This document shows positions 9,051-18,708 of a stretch of 64,000 nucleotides of DNA, piece after piece (the first letter of the stretch is position 1; every line of letters begins with the position of its first letter). Source of the DNA: Cloacibacterium sp. TD35 (GTDB lineage Bacteria > Bacteroidota > Bacteroidia > Flavobacteriales > Weeksellaceae); the NCBI RefSeq assembly GCF_028864635.1, contig NZ_CP104850.1, forward strand, positions 2,424,001-2,488,000, written 5' to 3'. Under the pieces are notes generated by a model, which made no database searches, was not told the DNA's origin, and worked only from the letters and a program-made list of their open reading frames with translations. A program made the translations under genes and the position numbers.

Positions 9051-9578
9051 TTAGTTGACTATCGGGTATGCATTTGTTAAGTTTCCTAACTCATCAAATT
9101 CTATCTGAATCCTAAAATGACCTGTACTACAAGGAAAGTCAAATTTTCTATTTATTGATTGTGGGTTAAATGTTTTTCCACTTTTTATCATTTCATCATA
9201 TACTAAAGCGATTTCTTCTTTAACCCTTGTAATATTCCAATTTTTAGGAAACATACAAGATTTTGCTGTTTTTTCTATCCATTGTCCGTTTTTGTAGCGT
9301 ACTTCTATTAAAGCATCAAAAGGCATATCATCCACTGGTTCTGTAAGATACCTCCTCACTTTTACATTTTGTCCAATAACAGAATGATTATGTCCTCCAG
9401 TCCCTTCAAGTTTTTCAATACCTCTTTTTGATTTAATCTTAAATTCTCCATCAAAATGCAGGTGAAATTTCTTTTCAAATTTGCTTACCCATTTTGCTAA
9501 AGCATTTGCTCTTCTTATTTTTGAATTTTTTAGCTTTATTTCATCAATCTCTGTTTCCTTCGGGATTCTGTCTTCCAA
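9051..9578 (-). CDS. orphan EndoU-like nuclease toxin tip (5'-truncated)
   Basis: The open frame runs from a stop near 9615 to 9051, and the only usable start is TTG at 9578. It opens with a toxin-array linker (LEDRIPKETEID). A compact domain follows with GTGGHNHSVIG, a central strand region and SCMFPKNWNITRVKEEI, which resembles bacterial EndoU RNases (conserved Gly-Gly-His, then FPKxW near the end). EndoU toxins cleave RNA in the target cell. The Rhs/CDI carrier, signal peptide and ATG are all missing, so this is a displaced or donor cassette rather than a secreted toxin. Family assignment is from motif memory only. Confidence 0.6.
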   Translation of the reverse strand: MEDRIPKETEIDEIKLKNSKIRRANALAKWVSKFEKKFHLHFDGEFKIKSKRGIEKLEGTGGHNHSVIGQNVKVRRYLTEPVDDMPFDALIEVRYKNGQWIEKTAKSCMFPKNWNITRVKEEIALVYDEMIKSGKTFNPQSINRKFDFPCSTGHFRIQIEFDELGNLTNAYPIVN

Positions 9579-9676
9579 CTCTGTTTCGGCATCTTTAAAA
9601 ACTTGATTGGTTTATTTTTCTAATTTTGAAGAAAATGCTAATATAAATTTTGAAGAAATTTTCAAAATTAAAAAAA

Positions 9677-9697
9677 ACGGCAACTTATGGTTGCCGT
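9677..9697 (-). terminator. intrinsic terminator after the short RteC-like gene
   Basis: ACGGCAAC and GTTGCCGT form a perfect 8-bp stem with a 5-nt loop, followed by a T run on the minus strand. It would end transcription from the metal/RteC-like operon at 9743. Confidence 0.85.
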
Positions 9698-9742
9698 TGT
9701 AAAACTACAAAATTGAAACTTTAAGCTATGATAAATTATTTT

Positions 9743-10084
9743 TCAACATAAAATCTGTGTGAGGGTGTTAGAGCCCCACATTTCTTCAAACTCTATTTTG
9801 TAAGCTTGAGCAAGCGTTTGGTCTTGAATTGCAATAACGTTGTTTCTATCTGGGCTGTAAATTAGTTTTGAAACGATAGTAGGTTTTTGATATTTAAAAA
9901 AATGGATTTCTTCCCCAATATTCTTAAATCCTCTGTTTAGAACATATTTCTTTACTTCCGACAAGCACTTTAGAATGATACCTATAACGGCTTCTATCCG
10001 TTGTATAGAGTGATCGGCTTCAATCTCCAAATCGTTGATTTCTGTTTCCAGCTTATATAGTGTTTCTGTATAAAATTTGTTCAT
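9743..10084 (-). CDS. truncated RteC-like protein
   Basis: The 113 residues resemble the N-terminal third of the 299-residue RteC-family protein encoded at 56389-57288: an acidic helix pair (ETEINDLEIEADHSIQRIEAVIGIILKCL), then FKNIGEEIHFFKYQKPTIVSKL, matching FKSKNEEINFFKTIKPQFTSKL. RteC regulates excision and transfer of Bacteroides conjugative transposons. This copy stops after an unrelated-looking tail and lacks the C-terminal part, so it is probably a non-functional remnant of another mobile element at the end of the minus-strand metal operon. It could still be translated. Confidence 0.6.
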   Translation of the reverse strand: MNKFYTETLYKLETEINDLEIEADHSIQRIEAVIGIILKCLSEVKKYVLNRGFKNIGEEIHFFKYQKPTIVSKLIYSPDRNNVIAIQDQTLAQAYKIEFEEMWGSNTLTQILC

Positions 10085-10165
10085 TTGGCTATTTTGAAGT
10101 CTTAAAATTTGGTTTACTAATAGAAAACCCTAAATTTCTTAGATTTTATTGTTCATACTATTAAT

Positions 10166-12202
10166 TTAAAATTTCATCCGTTGTATGCGTACAGCGTTTA
10201 AAATTGCCAATAATGCAACTCCCACATCAGCAAAAACGGCTTCCCACATTGTAGCCAAACCACCTGCTCCCAGAACTAATACAATTCCTTTTACTACAAA
10301 TGCCAATGTGATATTCTGCCAAACAATTTTCTTAGTTTGCTTACCGATATTGATTGCCATCGGTATTTTACTCGGTTTATCATCCTGAATGACTACATCG
10401 GCTGTTTCAATAGTAGCATCGCTACCCAAACCACCCATTGCAATACCAACATCGCTCAAAGCCACTACTGGTGCATCGTTCACGCCATCACCTACAAACG
10501 CTACGGTTTCGTTTTTGGCTTTGATTTCTTTTACTTTATTTACTTTATCTTCAGGTAGTAAATCGCCAAAGGCATTATTAATTCCTAATTTATTGGCAAC
10601 AAACCTTACTACGGTGCTTTTATCTCCGCTTAACATTGTGGTCTTTACACCTAATGCTTTCAGTTTGTCAATGGTTAGCTGTGCATCTTCTTTTATACTG
10701 TCGGCAATGGTAATATAACCTGCAAATTTTCCATCGTAAGCAATGGCAATTAAAGTGTAAACAATTGTGGTGGGGTCTAAATCATAACTGATATTGAACT
10801 TATCCATCAATTTAAAATTTCCTACCAATAATTCTTTTCCATTTACATTGGCTTTCAAACCGTGACCTGCTATTTCTTCTGTATTTTCTAACTTTATAGA
10901 ACTATCAATTTCGCCTACATATTGATGAATAGCGGTAGCAACAGGATGGGTACTTTGACTTTCTAAAGCATTTACCATTTTCAGGATTTCGTCTTTATTA
11001 AATTCAGATTTCAAGATAACTTCTTGCACTTTGAAAACGCCCTCGGTCATTGTACCAGTTTTGTCCATTACTACATTTTGAATACTGGCAATTACATCTA
11101 AAAAGTTGCTTCCTTTAAACAAAATACCATTTTTGGAAGCAGCTCCAATTCCGCCAAAATAACCCAAAGGAATGCTTATGACCAAGGCACAAGGACAAGA
11201 AATAACCAAAAACACCAATGCTCTGTACAACCATTGACTAAAAACGTAATCGCTCACAAAAAAATAAGGTATTATGGTAATTAGCACTGCCAACAATACA
11301 ACAATCGGTGTGTAGATTTTTGCAAATTTGCGAATGAATAATTCTGTTGGTGCTTTTTGTGCGGTTGCATTTTGTACCAATTCTAAAATTTTAGAAAGCT
11401 TGCTATCAGTATAAGCAGTTGTTACTTTTACCTGTGCAACGGTCGTTAGATTTATCATTCCTGCCAATACAGTTTCGCCTTTGGTTTTGGTGTCTGGTTT
11501 ACTTTCTCCGGTAAGTGCTGCGGTGTTGAATGAGGCGGTTTCGGATAACAATTCTCCGTCCAATCCTAATTTTTCTCCGGGTTTTAGTTGGATAATATTT
11601 CCAATGTTTACACTTTCTGCTTTTACTATTTTTGGCTGATTGTTTTCTAAAACAGTTACTTCATCGGGACGTTGGTCGAGCAAAATTTTAATATTTGCTT
11701 TAGCTCTTGTTACTGCCAATGTTTGGAATACTTCGCCAACAGCATAAAACAACATTACAGCAACACCTTCTGGATATTCGCCAATGGCGAAAGCTCCGAT
11801 AGTGGCAATGCTCATCAATAAAAACTCTGAAAATACATCGCTTTTGCGGATGCTCTCAAATGCTTCTTTAATTACAGGAAATCCAACAGGTAAATAGGCT
11901 ATTGCATACCAAATAATTCTTACCCAACCTGTAAACCAGGATTGCGGTAGCCAATTATCAAAAGCAATAGCAATCATCAGTAAAACAAAACTGATAATGG
12001 CAGGTAAAAACATTTGAAAGGTAGATTTGTCGGTACTTCCGTGGTTGTGACCGTCATCATCGCTGTGTTCGTGGTTGTGACCGTCATTGTTGTGATGCTT
12101 TTCTAATAATTTTTTAGCATTAGCATCGGTATATATTTTTTCTTCCTGTGGTGTGCAGCAAAGCTGTTTGCCTTGTGCATCGTATTTATGTTTGTGTTCC
12201 AT
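10166..12202 (-). CDS. P1B-type Zn/Cd/Pb-exporting ATPase (CadA/ZntA type)
   Basis: This 678-residue ATPase exports divalent metal ions to the periplasm. The N-terminus is His-rich (residues 36-54, GHNHEHSDDDGHNHG) with a CC pair at 15-16 rather than an HMA domain. Transmembrane helices start near 63. The TGES loop is at 231-234, the metal-site CPC motif at 336-338, and the phosphorylation site DKTGT at 380-384; GDGVNDAP lies further on. CPC plus the His-rich leader points to the Zn/Cd subgroup rather than Cu. Its start overlaps the stop of the upstream methyltransferase-like pseudogene by 1 nt, and it follows CusB and CusA in one operon. Confidence 0.9.
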   Translation of the reverse strand: MEHKHKYDAQGKQLCCTPQEEKIYTDANAKKLLEKHHNNDGHNHEHSDDDGHNHGSTDKSTFQMFLPAIISFVLLMIAIAFDNWLPQSWFTGWVRIIWYAIAYLPVGFPVIKEAFESIRKSDVFSEFLLMSIATIGAFAIGEYPEGVAVMLFYAVGEVFQTLAVTRAKANIKILLDQRPDEVTVLENNQPKIVKAESVNIGNIIQLKPGEKLGLDGELLSETASFNTAALTGESKPDTKTKGETVLAGMINLTTVAQVKVTTAYTDSKLSKILELVQNATAQKAPTELFIRKFAKIYTPIVVLLAVLITIIPYFFVSDYVFSQWLYRALVFLVISCPCALVISIPLGYFGGIGAASKNGILFKGSNFLDVIASIQNVVMDKTGTMTEGVFKVQEVILKSEFNKDEILKMVNALESQSTHPVATAIHQYVGEIDSSIKLENTEEIAGHGLKANVNGKELLVGNFKLMDKFNISYDLDPTTIVYTLIAIAYDGKFAGYITIADSIKEDAQLTIDKLKALGVKTTMLSGDKSTVVRFVANKLGINNAFGDLLPEDKVNKVKEIKAKNETVAFVGDGVNDAPVVALSDVGIAMGGLGSDATIETADVVIQDDKPSKIPMAINIGKQTKKIVWQNITLAFVVKGIVLVLGAGGLATMWEAVFADVGVALLAILNAVRIQRMKF

Positions 12203-12801
12203 TAGAGTAGTCTTTTAGTTGTTTTTTTATAAATTAAATATTGTTCTCCGTGTTGTTTTTCCAAAAACTCTTCTTCCAGTCTTATCTGAATTTGAATAAC
12301 GATATAGGTAGTAAGCATCAGGAAAAATGTAAGTGTATTGGGTAGTATAAAAAATATTCCTGCAACACTGATTATCATTCCCAAAAAAATCGGGTTCCGG
12401 CTGTAAGAGAATAATCCTTTTGTGATTAATTCGGTTTTGTTATTTTCATCAATACCGACACGCCAACTGTTACTCATTTGATATTGCGCTACTGAAATCC
12501 ATAGTAATGAAAGGTGTATCAGTATTAATGCAATGATTAAAAACACGTCTTTCATTAAATAAGAAATCGGTACTAAATATTGATACATTTTATCGCTGAA
12601 CGAATAGATGAATACCGCAACGAAAAGCAATGCTATCAATACTTTCATCACAAAACCGATATAGTCGTGTGCAATATCTGTTTTGCCAAAAGTTATGGGA
12701 TTGATGCCCGTTTGCTTGTAGGTTCGGTATTATGGTAGCACAAAAGCTACCATAATATACAACACCAAATACACCGGCAAATAAAATTTTAACCAAACCA
12801 T
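12202..12801 (-). pseudogene. isoprenylcysteine carboxyl methyltransferase-like membrane protein with in-frame stop
   Basis: Reading from ATG at 12801 gives MVWLKFYLPVYLVLYIMVAF, then an in-frame TAA, and the same frame continues to 12202 with TM helices and the ICMT-type signature LFSYSRNPIFLGM and a C-terminal EEEFLEKQHGEQYLIY. Such PEMT/ICMT proteins often sit in metal-resistance operons between the RND pump and the ATPase, but their substrate there is unknown. The stop lies inside a perfect 12-bp hairpin (12728-12757). Reinitiation at internal ATG 12651 would give a 149-residue protein lacking the first helix. Only one lesion is seen, so decay or read-through is recent. Confidence 0.7.
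12728..12757. repeat. perfect 12-bp inverted repeat inside the methyltransferase-like gene
   Basis: TATTATGGTAGC (12728-12739) and GCTACCATAATA (12746-12757) flank the 6-nt loop ACAAAA. One arm supplies the in-frame TAA that interrupts the coding sequence. A perfect hairpin in a coding region is typical of template-switch correction of a quasi-palindrome. Confidence 0.85.
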
Positions 12802-12813
12802 AGCGTTCAATTT

Positions 12814-14100
12814 TTAATGTTCGTGACCACCTGTATTGCTTAGTTTTGCATTGACGAAAAACGCACCTTTAACTACAATTTTAGCATTGGCAGGAATTTC
12901 ATTTACAAAAGTTACAGCGGTGTAACCCATATCAGATACGCCTTTCAGCACTTCTACCTTTTCAAAATTCTTAGCAGTTTTATCTTCTTTATGGTCTTTT
13001 TCTTCGCCCTCTTTGTGGTCGCCTTCTTTTTCGCCTTCTTCGTGATGGGCTTCTGCTTCTTTATTGGTTTGTACAAAAATGTAGTATTTACCATCGGCAT
13101 TTACAATCGCATCATTGGGTACAGCTGGAGTTGTTACATTGCTAAGACTGACAATACCAGTGATGTTCATTCCATCAATTAAACCACTTTTATTACCATT
13201 TACACGACAATGAACGGCGATGGTTTTGCTCTCGTTTTCAAAGGATGAACCAATGCTGAAAACTGTAGCATCATACTCAGCAGTAGGATTATTGGTTAAA
13301 GTAAAATGAATAGTTTGTCCAACTTTTACCTGTGGTAAATCTTTTTCAAACACCTGTAAATCTAAATGCAATGAACTGTTATCTACAATTTCGATAACCG
13401 GCGAAGAAACATCTACATAACTTCCAATTTTGGCAAAAACGTTGCTAACCGTACCATTCAGCGGACTGGTTACGACCAATGCGGATTTTAAATTTCCGTT
13501 TGATACCGAACCTGGATTGATGCCCATTAATTGTATCTGCTGTTGCAAGGAAGCTCTGCGGGTTCTTAAACTGCTTAATTCGGCAGTAGCACTTTGCAGA
13601 TTTTTCTTTGCACCTGCATTGCCTTCATTCAGTTCTTTTTGCCTTGCTAATTCCTGTTCTGCAAACGTAATTCTGCTTGCTGTACTCAAATATTCTTCCT
13701 GCAATTGGATGAACTGCGGATTGGCAATGGTTGCAATAACCTGACCTTTTCTTACATAATCTCCAATTTGAACTTTCAGTGTTCTTATCACACCGCCATA
13801 CAAAGAAGTGGCGTTGGCTTTATTGTTATTGGGAACTTTCAGATTTCCGTTTGCTTTGATGGTTGCTGTTAATTCCTTGTGTTCAATGGTGCCTAATTGT
13901 ATGCCTACCGTTTTTATTTGTTCTTCGGTAAGTGTGGCAATGGTTGGCGTTTCTTCCTCGTGTGGTGCTTCTTCTTTTCCTGCAGTTTTGGTTTCGGCAG
14001 ATTTATCTTCTGCTTTCTTATCATTTTTACAGGCAGAAAAAGCAAATAGTAAAACAGCTATGGCTGTCATCAACGTGATTTTTTTTATATTGAATTTCAT
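12814..14100 (-). CDS. periplasmic adaptor of a heavy-metal RND pump (CusB/CzcB family)
   Basis: This 428-residue lipoprotein-like adaptor links the inner-membrane RND pump to its outer-membrane channel. A hydrophobic signal (AIAVLLFAFSAC) ends in a lipobox Cys at about 24. An acidic linker, a barrel-sandwich hybrid domain (IRTLKVQIGDYVRKGQVIATI), a coiled-coil hairpin with Gln-rich helices, and a beta-barrel domain follow. A His/Glu-rich stretch near the C-terminus (EAHHEEGEKEGDHKEGEEK) and a terminal GGHEH are likely metal-binding. It ends 13 nt before the methyltransferase-like pseudogene and begins 6 nt after the CusA-TolC fusion, so it belongs to one operon. Confidence 0.9.
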   Translation of the reverse strand: MKFNIKKITLMTAIAVLLFAFSACKNDKKAEDKSAETKTAGKEEAPHEEETPTIATLTEEQIKTVGIQLGTIEHKELTATIKANGNLKVPNNNKANATSLYGGVIRTLKVQIGDYVRKGQVIATIANPQFIQLQEEYLSTASRITFAEQELARQKELNEGNAGAKKNLQSATAELSSLRTRRASLQQQIQLMGINPGSVSNGNLKSALVVTSPLNGTVSNVFAKIGSYVDVSSPVIEIVDNSSLHLDLQVFEKDLPQVKVGQTIHFTLTNNPTAEYDATVFSIGSSFENESKTIAVHCRVNGNKSGLIDGMNITGIVSLSNVTTPAVPNDAIVNADGKYYIFVQTNKEAEAHHEEGEKEGDHKEGEEKDHKEDKTAKNFEKVEVLKGVSDMGYTAVTFVNEIPANAKIVVKGAFFVNAKLSNTGGHEH

Positions 14101-14106
14101 TTGTAC

Positions 14107-17100
14107 TTATTGATTGATGAATGAATAAATATTGATTACAGATTGGTTGACCTGCTGAATACTTTTGAGGTAATTCAACTGAATATCGGTTGCGGTTTGC
14201 AAGGCAAAAAGATATTCTACATAACCGATGTCGCCTGTTTTGTAACCTAATTGTGCTGCTGAAACAATTTCTTTAGCATTAGGCAAAGCTTCTTGCTGAA
14301 AATAATTGAACTGCTTCATATCCTGCTGGTATTGCAACAAAGCATTTTGCATTTGCGTTGCCAACGTTCTCTGTTGCTGTTGTGCATTGGCTTCGGCTGC
14401 TTGCTTTCTATAATCCAAAGATTTTATTCTGGCTTTGGTAGCACCGTAAGTAATGGGAATTGCAATGCCGATGTTTACAGAATTAAACCGGTTTCCGCCA
14501 TTGAAAAACTTCTCAGCTCCATTCACATTTTGAAAACCAATTAAAGACTGATTGACATACCCAATCGTAAAATCGGGTAAACCTTGTGCCCGTTCTACTT
14601 TTTTGGTTTTTTCCGCAATAACTGCTTCCTGATACAAAGATTGAATAGCAGGATGATTGGCTACTGCATCATTATCCAACAAATTTGAAATTTGTAAAGG
14701 CTGAAAATTTCCATTTCCTGATATGGTAAAATCTTCTTTCGTATTCATCAATGTTTTCAGATTGGCAACGGCATTATTTAAGAAAACTTCATTTTGTTTT
14801 AATAACAAATTGATTTCGCCTTTCTTGGCTTCTGCCGTACTGATGTCCACTTTTTTGGTATCGCCCGTTTTGTAACGAAGCTTTGCAATGCCTATGAAAT
14901 TGTTGTACAAACTGTCTAATTCCTGTAGTTGTTTTTGATTGTGTTGCAAGTACAAAATTTGATAATAATAAGTACGTACTTGGTTTTTTAATTCTAAAAC
15001 ACTCAAGTTCTTCTGCAATTCTTTACCTTTAATTTCAGCATTAATCAACTCCTTTTTTGCTCCGAATAATGACGGAAAAGGAATGGTTTGTGACACCTGA
15101 AAAGACTGGTCGAATTTGGTGCTGTTGTATTGTCCCAACTGTGCATTAATATCCAACTTAGGTAATTCTCCGGCTGTTTTTTTCAACGCTTTGCTGGCAT
15201 CAATTTCTAAATCTGAAGCTTTAATGGCTTGATTATTTTGAAGCGCAATATTTATCGCATCATCAACACTTGATAAATGCTGTGTTTGTGCATTTGCTGT
15301 AAAGCCTGTTAATGACAGAAGCAATACAATGATAGTTGCAATAGATTTCACTTTGGGTTTTCTTTTTAAATTAATTTTTGAATTGAAAATGATGTAGAGT
15401 AAAGGCAGAACGAACAGCGTAAGGAAAGTTGCCGTAACCAAACCACCGATTACTACGGTTGCTAAAGGTTTTTGAACTTCTGCACCTGCACTGCTACTTA
15501 GTGCCATCGGTAAAAATCCTAAGCTCGCAACGGTTGCCGTCATCAATACAGGTCGAAGTCTTATTTTTGTTCCTTCGATTACTCGTTTGAAAACATCTTT
15601 TATTCCTTCTTTTTCCAATTGGTTGAAAGTGCCTATCAATACAATTCCGTTAAGAACGGCTACACCAAACAAGGCGATAAAACCAATTCCTGCACTGATG
15701 CTGAAAGGCATTCCACGAAGCATTAAAGCCAATACGCCACCAATGGCGCTCATCGGAATTGCGGTAAATATTAAACCTGCTTGCTTAAAGGAACGGAACG
15801 TGAAATAGAGCAACACAAAAATTAATAACAAGGAAATAGGAACGGCTATCATTAATCGGTTACTGGCTTCCTGCAAGTTTTCAAATTGACCGCCATACGT
15901 GAAATAGTACCCCGGTGGTAATTTTACCTGTGTATTTAATTTTTGTTGAATTTCTTCTACCACACTTTGTACATCCCTATCTGCAACGTTGAATCCGATT
16001 ACAATTCTACGTTTTCCAGCTTCACGGCTTATTTGTGCCGGACCTAACTTATAATCAATATTTGCTACTTGTGATAATGGTATTTGATTACCTGTTGAAG
16101 TGGGTATCATCAGATTATTTACATCTTCTATACTACTACGATATGTACTGTCTAAACGTACGACCAAATCAAACCTTCTTTCGTTTTCAAAAACTACTCC
16201 TGCACTTTTACCTGCAAACGCAGTGCTTACCACGTTGTTCACATCTTCCACTGTTATTCCGTAATTGGCTAAGCGAGTACGGTCATATTCCACATTTATT
16301 TGCGGTAAGCCACTCACACGTTCTACTTGTGGAGATGTAGCGCCTTCTACTGTTTGTATAACCTTACTAACCTTATCAGCATTCAAGGCAAGCGTATCTA
16401 AATTTTCTCCAAATATTTTTACTGCAACATCTTGCCTAATACCTGTCATCAACTCATTGAAACGCATTTGTATTGGCTGGTTCTTTTCGAAAAATACACC
16501 AGGTATTGCTTCTAATTTTTCATTGATAGCATCTGCCAATTCATCATAACTTCTGCCACTTTTCCATTCACTTTGCGGTTTTAAAATAACCATTAAATCT
16601 GTCGCTTCAGGTGGCATTGGGTCGGTTGGTACTTCTGCGGCTCCGGTTTTGCCTACTACCATTTTTACTTCGTCAAATTCTTTAATAATTCTTGAAGCTT
16701 GCATTGAGGTTTCTATACTCTGGCTCAATGAACTTCCTTGTGGCAAAATGCAATGAAAGGCAAAATTTCCTTCCTGTAACTGTGGTATAAATTCGCCACC
16801 CATTCGGCTGAATAAAAAAAGGCTAAAAGCAAATATGGCAACGGTTATACCTACTAGCCAATATTTTATTCTGATGGCTTTTTCTAACAATGGCTGGTAT
16901 TTTCTTTGTAGCCAATTCATCATCCTATCCGAAATAGTTTCTTTGTGTACTGGCTTCTTAGATAGGAATAAAGCACACATCATCGGGATGTAGGTCAAAG
17001 ACAAAATCAACGCTCCAAAGATTGCAAAACCTACTGTTTGTGCCATTGGCCGAAACATTTTTCCTTCAACACCCACCAAAGTCAAAATAGGAATGTAAAC

Positions 17101-18474
17101 GATTAGGATAATGATTTCACCAAAGGCTGCACTATTACGAATTTTGGAAGCTGAGGTAAATACTTCATTATCCATTTCTTGCTGTGTGAGCCTTTGTGTA
17201 GATTTCCTTAAACCTAAATGATGCAATGTGGCTTCTACAATAATTACCGCACCATCTACAATTAATCCAAAATCTATTGCTCCCAAACTCATTAAATTGG
17301 CACTTACGCCAAACACATTCATTAAAGCCAAAGCAAACAGCATTGCCAAAGGAATAGCGGATGCTACTATCAATCCCGCTCTAAAATTCCCCAAGAAAAG
17401 AACCAAAACAAAAATGACAATCAATGCACCTTCTATCAAGTTTTTTTCTACAGTACTCATTGCTCGGCCAACTAATTCTGTACGGTCTAAATAGGGTTCA
17501 ATAATTATATCTTCGGGTAAGGATTTTTGAATAACTGGTAATTTCTCTTTGATGCGATTTACAACCTCATTGCTGTTTTCGCCTTTCAACATCATTACCA
17601 CACCGCCAACTGCATCTACTTCGCCGTTATAAGTCATTGCGCCATATCTTACCGCACTTCCAAATCTTACATCGGCTACATCTTTAATAAAAATAGGAAT
17701 ACTGCCACCGTCATTTTTTATACTGATATTTTTTACATCATCCAATGAAGTTACCAAACCGATACCTCGGATGAAATAGGCATTCGGTTTCTTATCAATG
17801 TATGCACCGCCTGTATTTTGGTTATTTTTTTCTAATGCAGTAAAAATGTCGGTAACACTTACCCCCATAGCTTTTAAGCGATTGGGATTTACTGCTACTT
17901 CGTATTGTTTCAGTTCGCCACCAAAACTATTTACTTCGGCAATTCCGGGAGTTCCATATAATTGCCTTGCTACAATCCAATCCTGCATTGTGCGTAGGTC
18001 TTTTGCATTGTATTTTTTTTCACTGCCTTTTTTCGGATGGATGATGTATTGATAGACTTCTCCCAATCCGGTACTTACTGGTGCAAGTTCTGGCTTGCCA
18101 ATACCTTTAGGTATATTTTCCTCTGCTTCTTTTAGTTTTTCGTTGATAAGCTGACGGGCAAAATAAATGTCTACTTTATCTTTAAATACTACTGTAATTA
18201 CCGATAAGCCAAATCTTGAAATACTCCTTGTTTCTTCTATATCTGGAATATTGGCAATGCTTTGCTCAATAGGGAAGGTTACTAATTGTTCTACTTCTTG
18301 TCCTGCCAATGTGGGGCAAACCGTAATTATTTGCACCTGATTATTAGTAATATCGGGTACGGCATCAATGGGTAGTTTTGTGGCACTCCACACTCCCCAA
18401 ATGATGAGTAACAAGGTCATTATCCCAATGACGAGCTTGTTTTTGATGCTGAATTTTATAATGTTATCTAACAC
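14107..18474 (-). CDS. heavy-metal RND permease fused to a TolC-like outer-membrane channel (CusA-CusC)
   Basis: This 1455-residue protein starts with GTG. The first ~1030 residues are a CzcA/CusA permease: TM1 (IKNKLVIGIMTLLLIIWGVW), two large periplasmic loops, and the TM4 charge relay GAIDFGLIVDGAVIIVEA with its Asp residues. After the last permease helix a second signal-like helix (ATIIVLLLSLTGFTANAQT) leads into about 400 residues of TolC/OMF coiled-coil and beta-strand sequence ending IYSFINQ. Such fusions are known in Bacteroidetes CzcA proteins. It should drive proton-coupled export of divalent or monovalent metals with the adjacent adaptor. Substrate cannot be set from sequence; the downstream Zn/Cd ATPase suggests Zn/Co/Cd. 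Confidence 0.88.
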   Translation of the reverse strand: MLDNIIKFSIKNKLVIGIMTLLLIIWGVWSATKLPIDAVPDITNNQVQIITVCPTLAGQEVEQLVTFPIEQSIANIPDIEETRSISRFGLSVITVVFKDKVDIYFARQLINEKLKEAEENIPKGIGKPELAPVSTGLGEVYQYIIHPKKGSEKKYNAKDLRTMQDWIVARQLYGTPGIAEVNSFGGELKQYEVAVNPNRLKAMGVSVTDIFTALEKNNQNTGGAYIDKKPNAYFIRGIGLVTSLDDVKNISIKNDGGSIPIFIKDVADVRFGSAVRYGAMTYNGEVDAVGGVVMMLKGENSNEVVNRIKEKLPVIQKSLPEDIIIEPYLDRTELVGRAMSTVEKNLIEGALIVIFVLVLFLGNFRAGLIVASAIPLAMLFALALMNVFGVSANLMSLGAIDFGLIVDGAVIIVEATLHHLGLRKSTQRLTQQEMDNEVFTSASKIRNSAAFGEIIILIVYIPILTLVGVEGKMFRPMAQTVGFAIFGALILSLTYIPMMCALFLSKKPVHKETISDRMMNWLQRKYQPLLEKAIRIKYWLVGITVAIFAFSLFLFSRMGGEFIPQLQEGNFAFHCILPQGSSLSQSIETSMQASRIIKEFDEVKMVVGKTGAAEVPTDPMPPEATDLMVILKPQSEWKSGRSYDELADAINEKLEAIPGVFFEKNQPIQMRFNELMTGIRQDVAVKIFGENLDTLALNADKVSKVIQTVEGATSPQVERVSGLPQINVEYDRTRLANYGITVEDVNNVVSTAFAGKSAGVVFENERRFDLVVRLDSTYRSSIEDVNNLMIPTSTGNQIPLSQVANIDYKLGPAQISREAGKRRIVIGFNVADRDVQSVVEEIQQKLNTQVKLPPGYYFTYGGQFENLQEASNRLMIAVPISLLLIFVLLYFTFRSFKQAGLIFTAIPMSAIGGVLALMLRGMPFSISAGIGFIALFGVAVLNGIVLIGTFNQLEKEGIKDVFKRVIEGTKIRLRPVLMTATVASLGFLPMALSSSAGAEVQKPLATVVIGGLVTATFLTLFVLPLLYIIFNSKINLKRKPKVKSIATIIVLLLSLTGFTANAQTQHLSSVDDAINIALQNNQAIKASDLEIDASKALKKTAGELPKLDINAQLGQYNSTKFDQSFQVSQTIPFPSLFGAKKELINAEIKGKELQKNLSVLELKNQVRTYYYQILYLQHNQKQLQELDSLYNNFIGIAKLRYKTGDTKKVDISTAEAKKGEINLLLKQNEVFLNNAVANLKTLMNTKEDFTISGNGNFQPLQISNLLDNDAVANHPAIQSLYQEAVIAEKTKKVERAQGLPDFTIGYVNQSLIGFQNVNGAEKFFNGGNRFNSVNIGIAIPITYGATKARIKSLDYRKQAAEANAQQQQRTLATQMQNALLQYQQDMKQFNYFQQEALPNAKEIVSAAQLGYKTGDIGYVEYLFALQTATDIQLNYLKSIQQVNQSVINIYSFINQ

Positions 18475-18708
18475 GTGTATCTGTTTAATTTTTTGATAAA
18501 TAAATTATTACCTCTTGCCATAAGAAGCCAACAGATAATCAAATAACTATTGGATGAAGTGGATAATGCCTGTAATTATTTCTATAAACAAACATTCATA
18601 GAAAATACATAACACGAACACGCTAACAGTACCGTAAAGCCAATAAAAGGCATACAATTACTGAGGCTTGCAACAAACCATCAATAGCATTAAGAAAATC
18701 TGAAAAAA

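Noticed and set aside
10185..10718. Several plus-strand ORFs overlapping the Zn/Cd ATPase
   Set aside because: They are antisense shadows of a well-supported P-type ATPase; the same applies to the many ORFs opposite CusA, CusB, copB and the Rhs gene.
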